Assembly: GCA_029939445.1 (NCBI GenBank) | Contig: JAOZSY010000039.1 | Coordinates: 1 to 14,943, forward strand | Direction of reading: 5' to 3' | Origin: Bacteroidales bacterium | Lineage (GTDB): Bacteria > Bacteroidota > Bacteroidia > Bacteroidales > UBA1556 | DNA: 14,943 nt | Shown here: positions 14,251-14,943 of the stretch, in pieces | Layout of the letters: each line of letters begins with the position of its first letter | Numbering within the stretch: the first letter of the stretch is position 1 | Notes under the pieces: generated by a model | Seen by the model: the letters and a program-made list of their open reading frames with translations, nothing else | Told to the model about the DNA's origin: nothing | Database searches by the model: none | Program-made: the position numbers and the translations under genes

Positions 14251-14777
14251 CTTAATATTTTTTAGTGTGTAAAATTAATAAAAATCTGTTCTCAAAACTC
14301 TATCCCTAAAGCTAGTTTTATTGAGTTTATATTGAAGCTTAAATCTCTAAGCATCAAATAATACTTAGCGATGCAAGGATAATACTTTTTTGTCGATTAT
14401 TGTATTAGAGTTTTACTTTTTTTTTACAAAAAAAGAATAATTATTCACTTATCTAATATAAATCATTTATAAACTTCCTGGTTTTTGCAGTTTAAGCAAA
14501 GGTAAACGCATCTATAATAGTTCAATCTCAATAAAAGTATAATAATTCTAATCATTCCATCGCCAATACCCTTTCACTTTCATTTTTTTCTTGATACTTC
14601 GGTATACTTCAGTATAAATTCAAACTAGAACTTTCTGGCAAGTAAGTAAAAGATAATAACATTCTATTTACTTCACTTAGCAAACAGGGCAGACGCATAT
14701 TAATTGTCACCAAACCACCATGTATCTTTACTATCGTAATATACAGCTATATATGTAAATTTAAGACGCAAATTTAT
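14251..14777. other. Non-coding region upstream of the lipoprotein gene
   Basis: No coding frame stands out in these bases. Visible items are the possible promoter near 14500; the 12-base palindrome GAATAATTATTC at 14435-14446; a 10-base tandem repeat (ATACTTCGGT, ATACTTCAGT) at 14594-14613 with a third weak copy; and an imperfect inverted repeat at 14640-14678, where AAGTAAGTAAA faces TTTACTTCACTT. Confidence 0.5.
14497..14525 (-). promoter_or_regulatory. Possible promoter of the lipoprotein gene with a long leader
   Basis: On the minus strand TTG at 14525-14523 is followed by 18 bases and TACCTTTG at 14504-14497, a good -33/-7 pair. It is the only complete match I find upstream of the lipoprotein gene. 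It would give a leader of about 240 nt containing the palindrome GAATAATTATTC (14435-14446). Confidence 0.45.
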
Positions 14778-14863
14778 CATCGAATTACACTAATTAATCG
14801 AATTTTTTTAACTATTTTCCGCAAGCGGAAAAAGTTAATTCGATTAATCCGTGTAATTCGATG
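14778..14863. repeat. Long imperfect palindrome (86 bases), MITE-like
   Basis: The left arm begins CATCGAATTACAC and the right arm ends GTGTAATTCGATG, exact complements over 13 bases. After a two-base mismatch a further 12 bases pair (ATTAATCGAATT with AATTCGATTAAT). A five-base T insertion and a one-base difference follow, and the arms meet at CCGC-AA-GCGG. The pairing covers nearly the whole length with almost no loop. Similar AATTCG-rich palindromes are scattered in many Bacteroidota genomes; that comparison is from memory. No transposase or other gene is attached here. Confidence 0.8.
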
Positions 14864-14943
14864 ACTTTTTTGGAGTTGTTTTTTTTCTGAGTAGCAAGCA
14901 CTTGATAGGTTTTAGAGCTACGTTAATAATATTTATTATATAA
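14864..14943. other. Window edge, no gene identified
   Basis: These 80 bases are T-rich. They contain GTAGC (14891-14895) and GCTAC (14917-14921) as an inverted repeat and the 12-mer GTTTTAGAGCTA at 14909-14920. A minus-strand frame is open from the edge to about 14845, but it resembles no family and runs into the palindrome, so I do not call it. Confidence 0.3.

Noticed and set aside
14347..14368. Pseudoknot-like crossing of CTAAG/CTTAG and GCATC/GATGC
   Set aside because: The loops would be zero bases long on two sides, which is not geometrically plausible; short arms can arise by chance.
14845..14943. Partial minus-strand gene entering from the right edge
   Set aside because: The frame resembles no family and runs into the palindrome; the sequence is too short to support a call.

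Overview
The window is AT-rich DNA from a member of the Bacteroidota, probably a Bacteroidales/Marinilabiliales-like lineage. Four things point there. Several genes have promoters of the Bacteroidota type (TTG, about 19 bases, then TAnnTTTG). Shine-Dalgarno sites are scarce. One secreted protein has tandem Gloeo_Verruco-type repeats, and there is a remnant of a CHU_C-type (type IX secretion) sorting domain. The housekeeping genes hup, trmH and fmt read like Bacteroidota versions. Every intact gene lies on the minus strand; the only plus-strand coding signal is a 53-codon gene remnant.

Layout, left to right. (a) 1-1655: a secreted tandem-repeat protein cut by the window edge, with its promoter. 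(b) 1994-3421: an SRPBCC protein and the tRNA methyltransferase trmH, one base apart, then the HU gene with its own promoter and terminator. (c) 3758-9064: fmt, a GNAT acetyltransferase and a 1250-residue multi-pass histidine kinase. Kinase and acetyltransferase genes overlap by 8 bases. A 91-base mosaic of thirteen heptamers starts inside the end of the acetyltransferase gene and runs towards the fmt promoter. (d) 9281-11054: an ECF sigma factor followed by a single-pass membrane protein whose N-terminal half is a triplicated 60-residue module, presumably its anti-sigma factor. (e) 11151-12560: decayed DNA, with the plus-strand CHU_C remnant and a leucine-rich-repeat gene interrupted by one in-frame TAG. 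(f) 12733-12867: four tandem ~38-base units whose hairpin is supported by paired base changes. (g) 12900-14250: a lipoprotein with an OB-fold-like domain and His-rich segments, and a PepSY-associated membrane protein, separated by a terminator. (h) 14251-14943: non-coding DNA with a long imperfect palindrome.

Functionally the window mixes translation and tRNA housekeeping (fmt, trmH), nucleoid structure (HU), two envelope-signalling systems (an NtrY-like kinase without an adjacent regulator, and the sigma/anti-sigma pair), and an envelope pair that may handle metal or heme. I see no complete mobile element, CRISPR array, rRNA or tRNA gene. The least explained items are the triplicated anti-sigma protein, the heptamer mosaic and the four-copy hairpin repeat.
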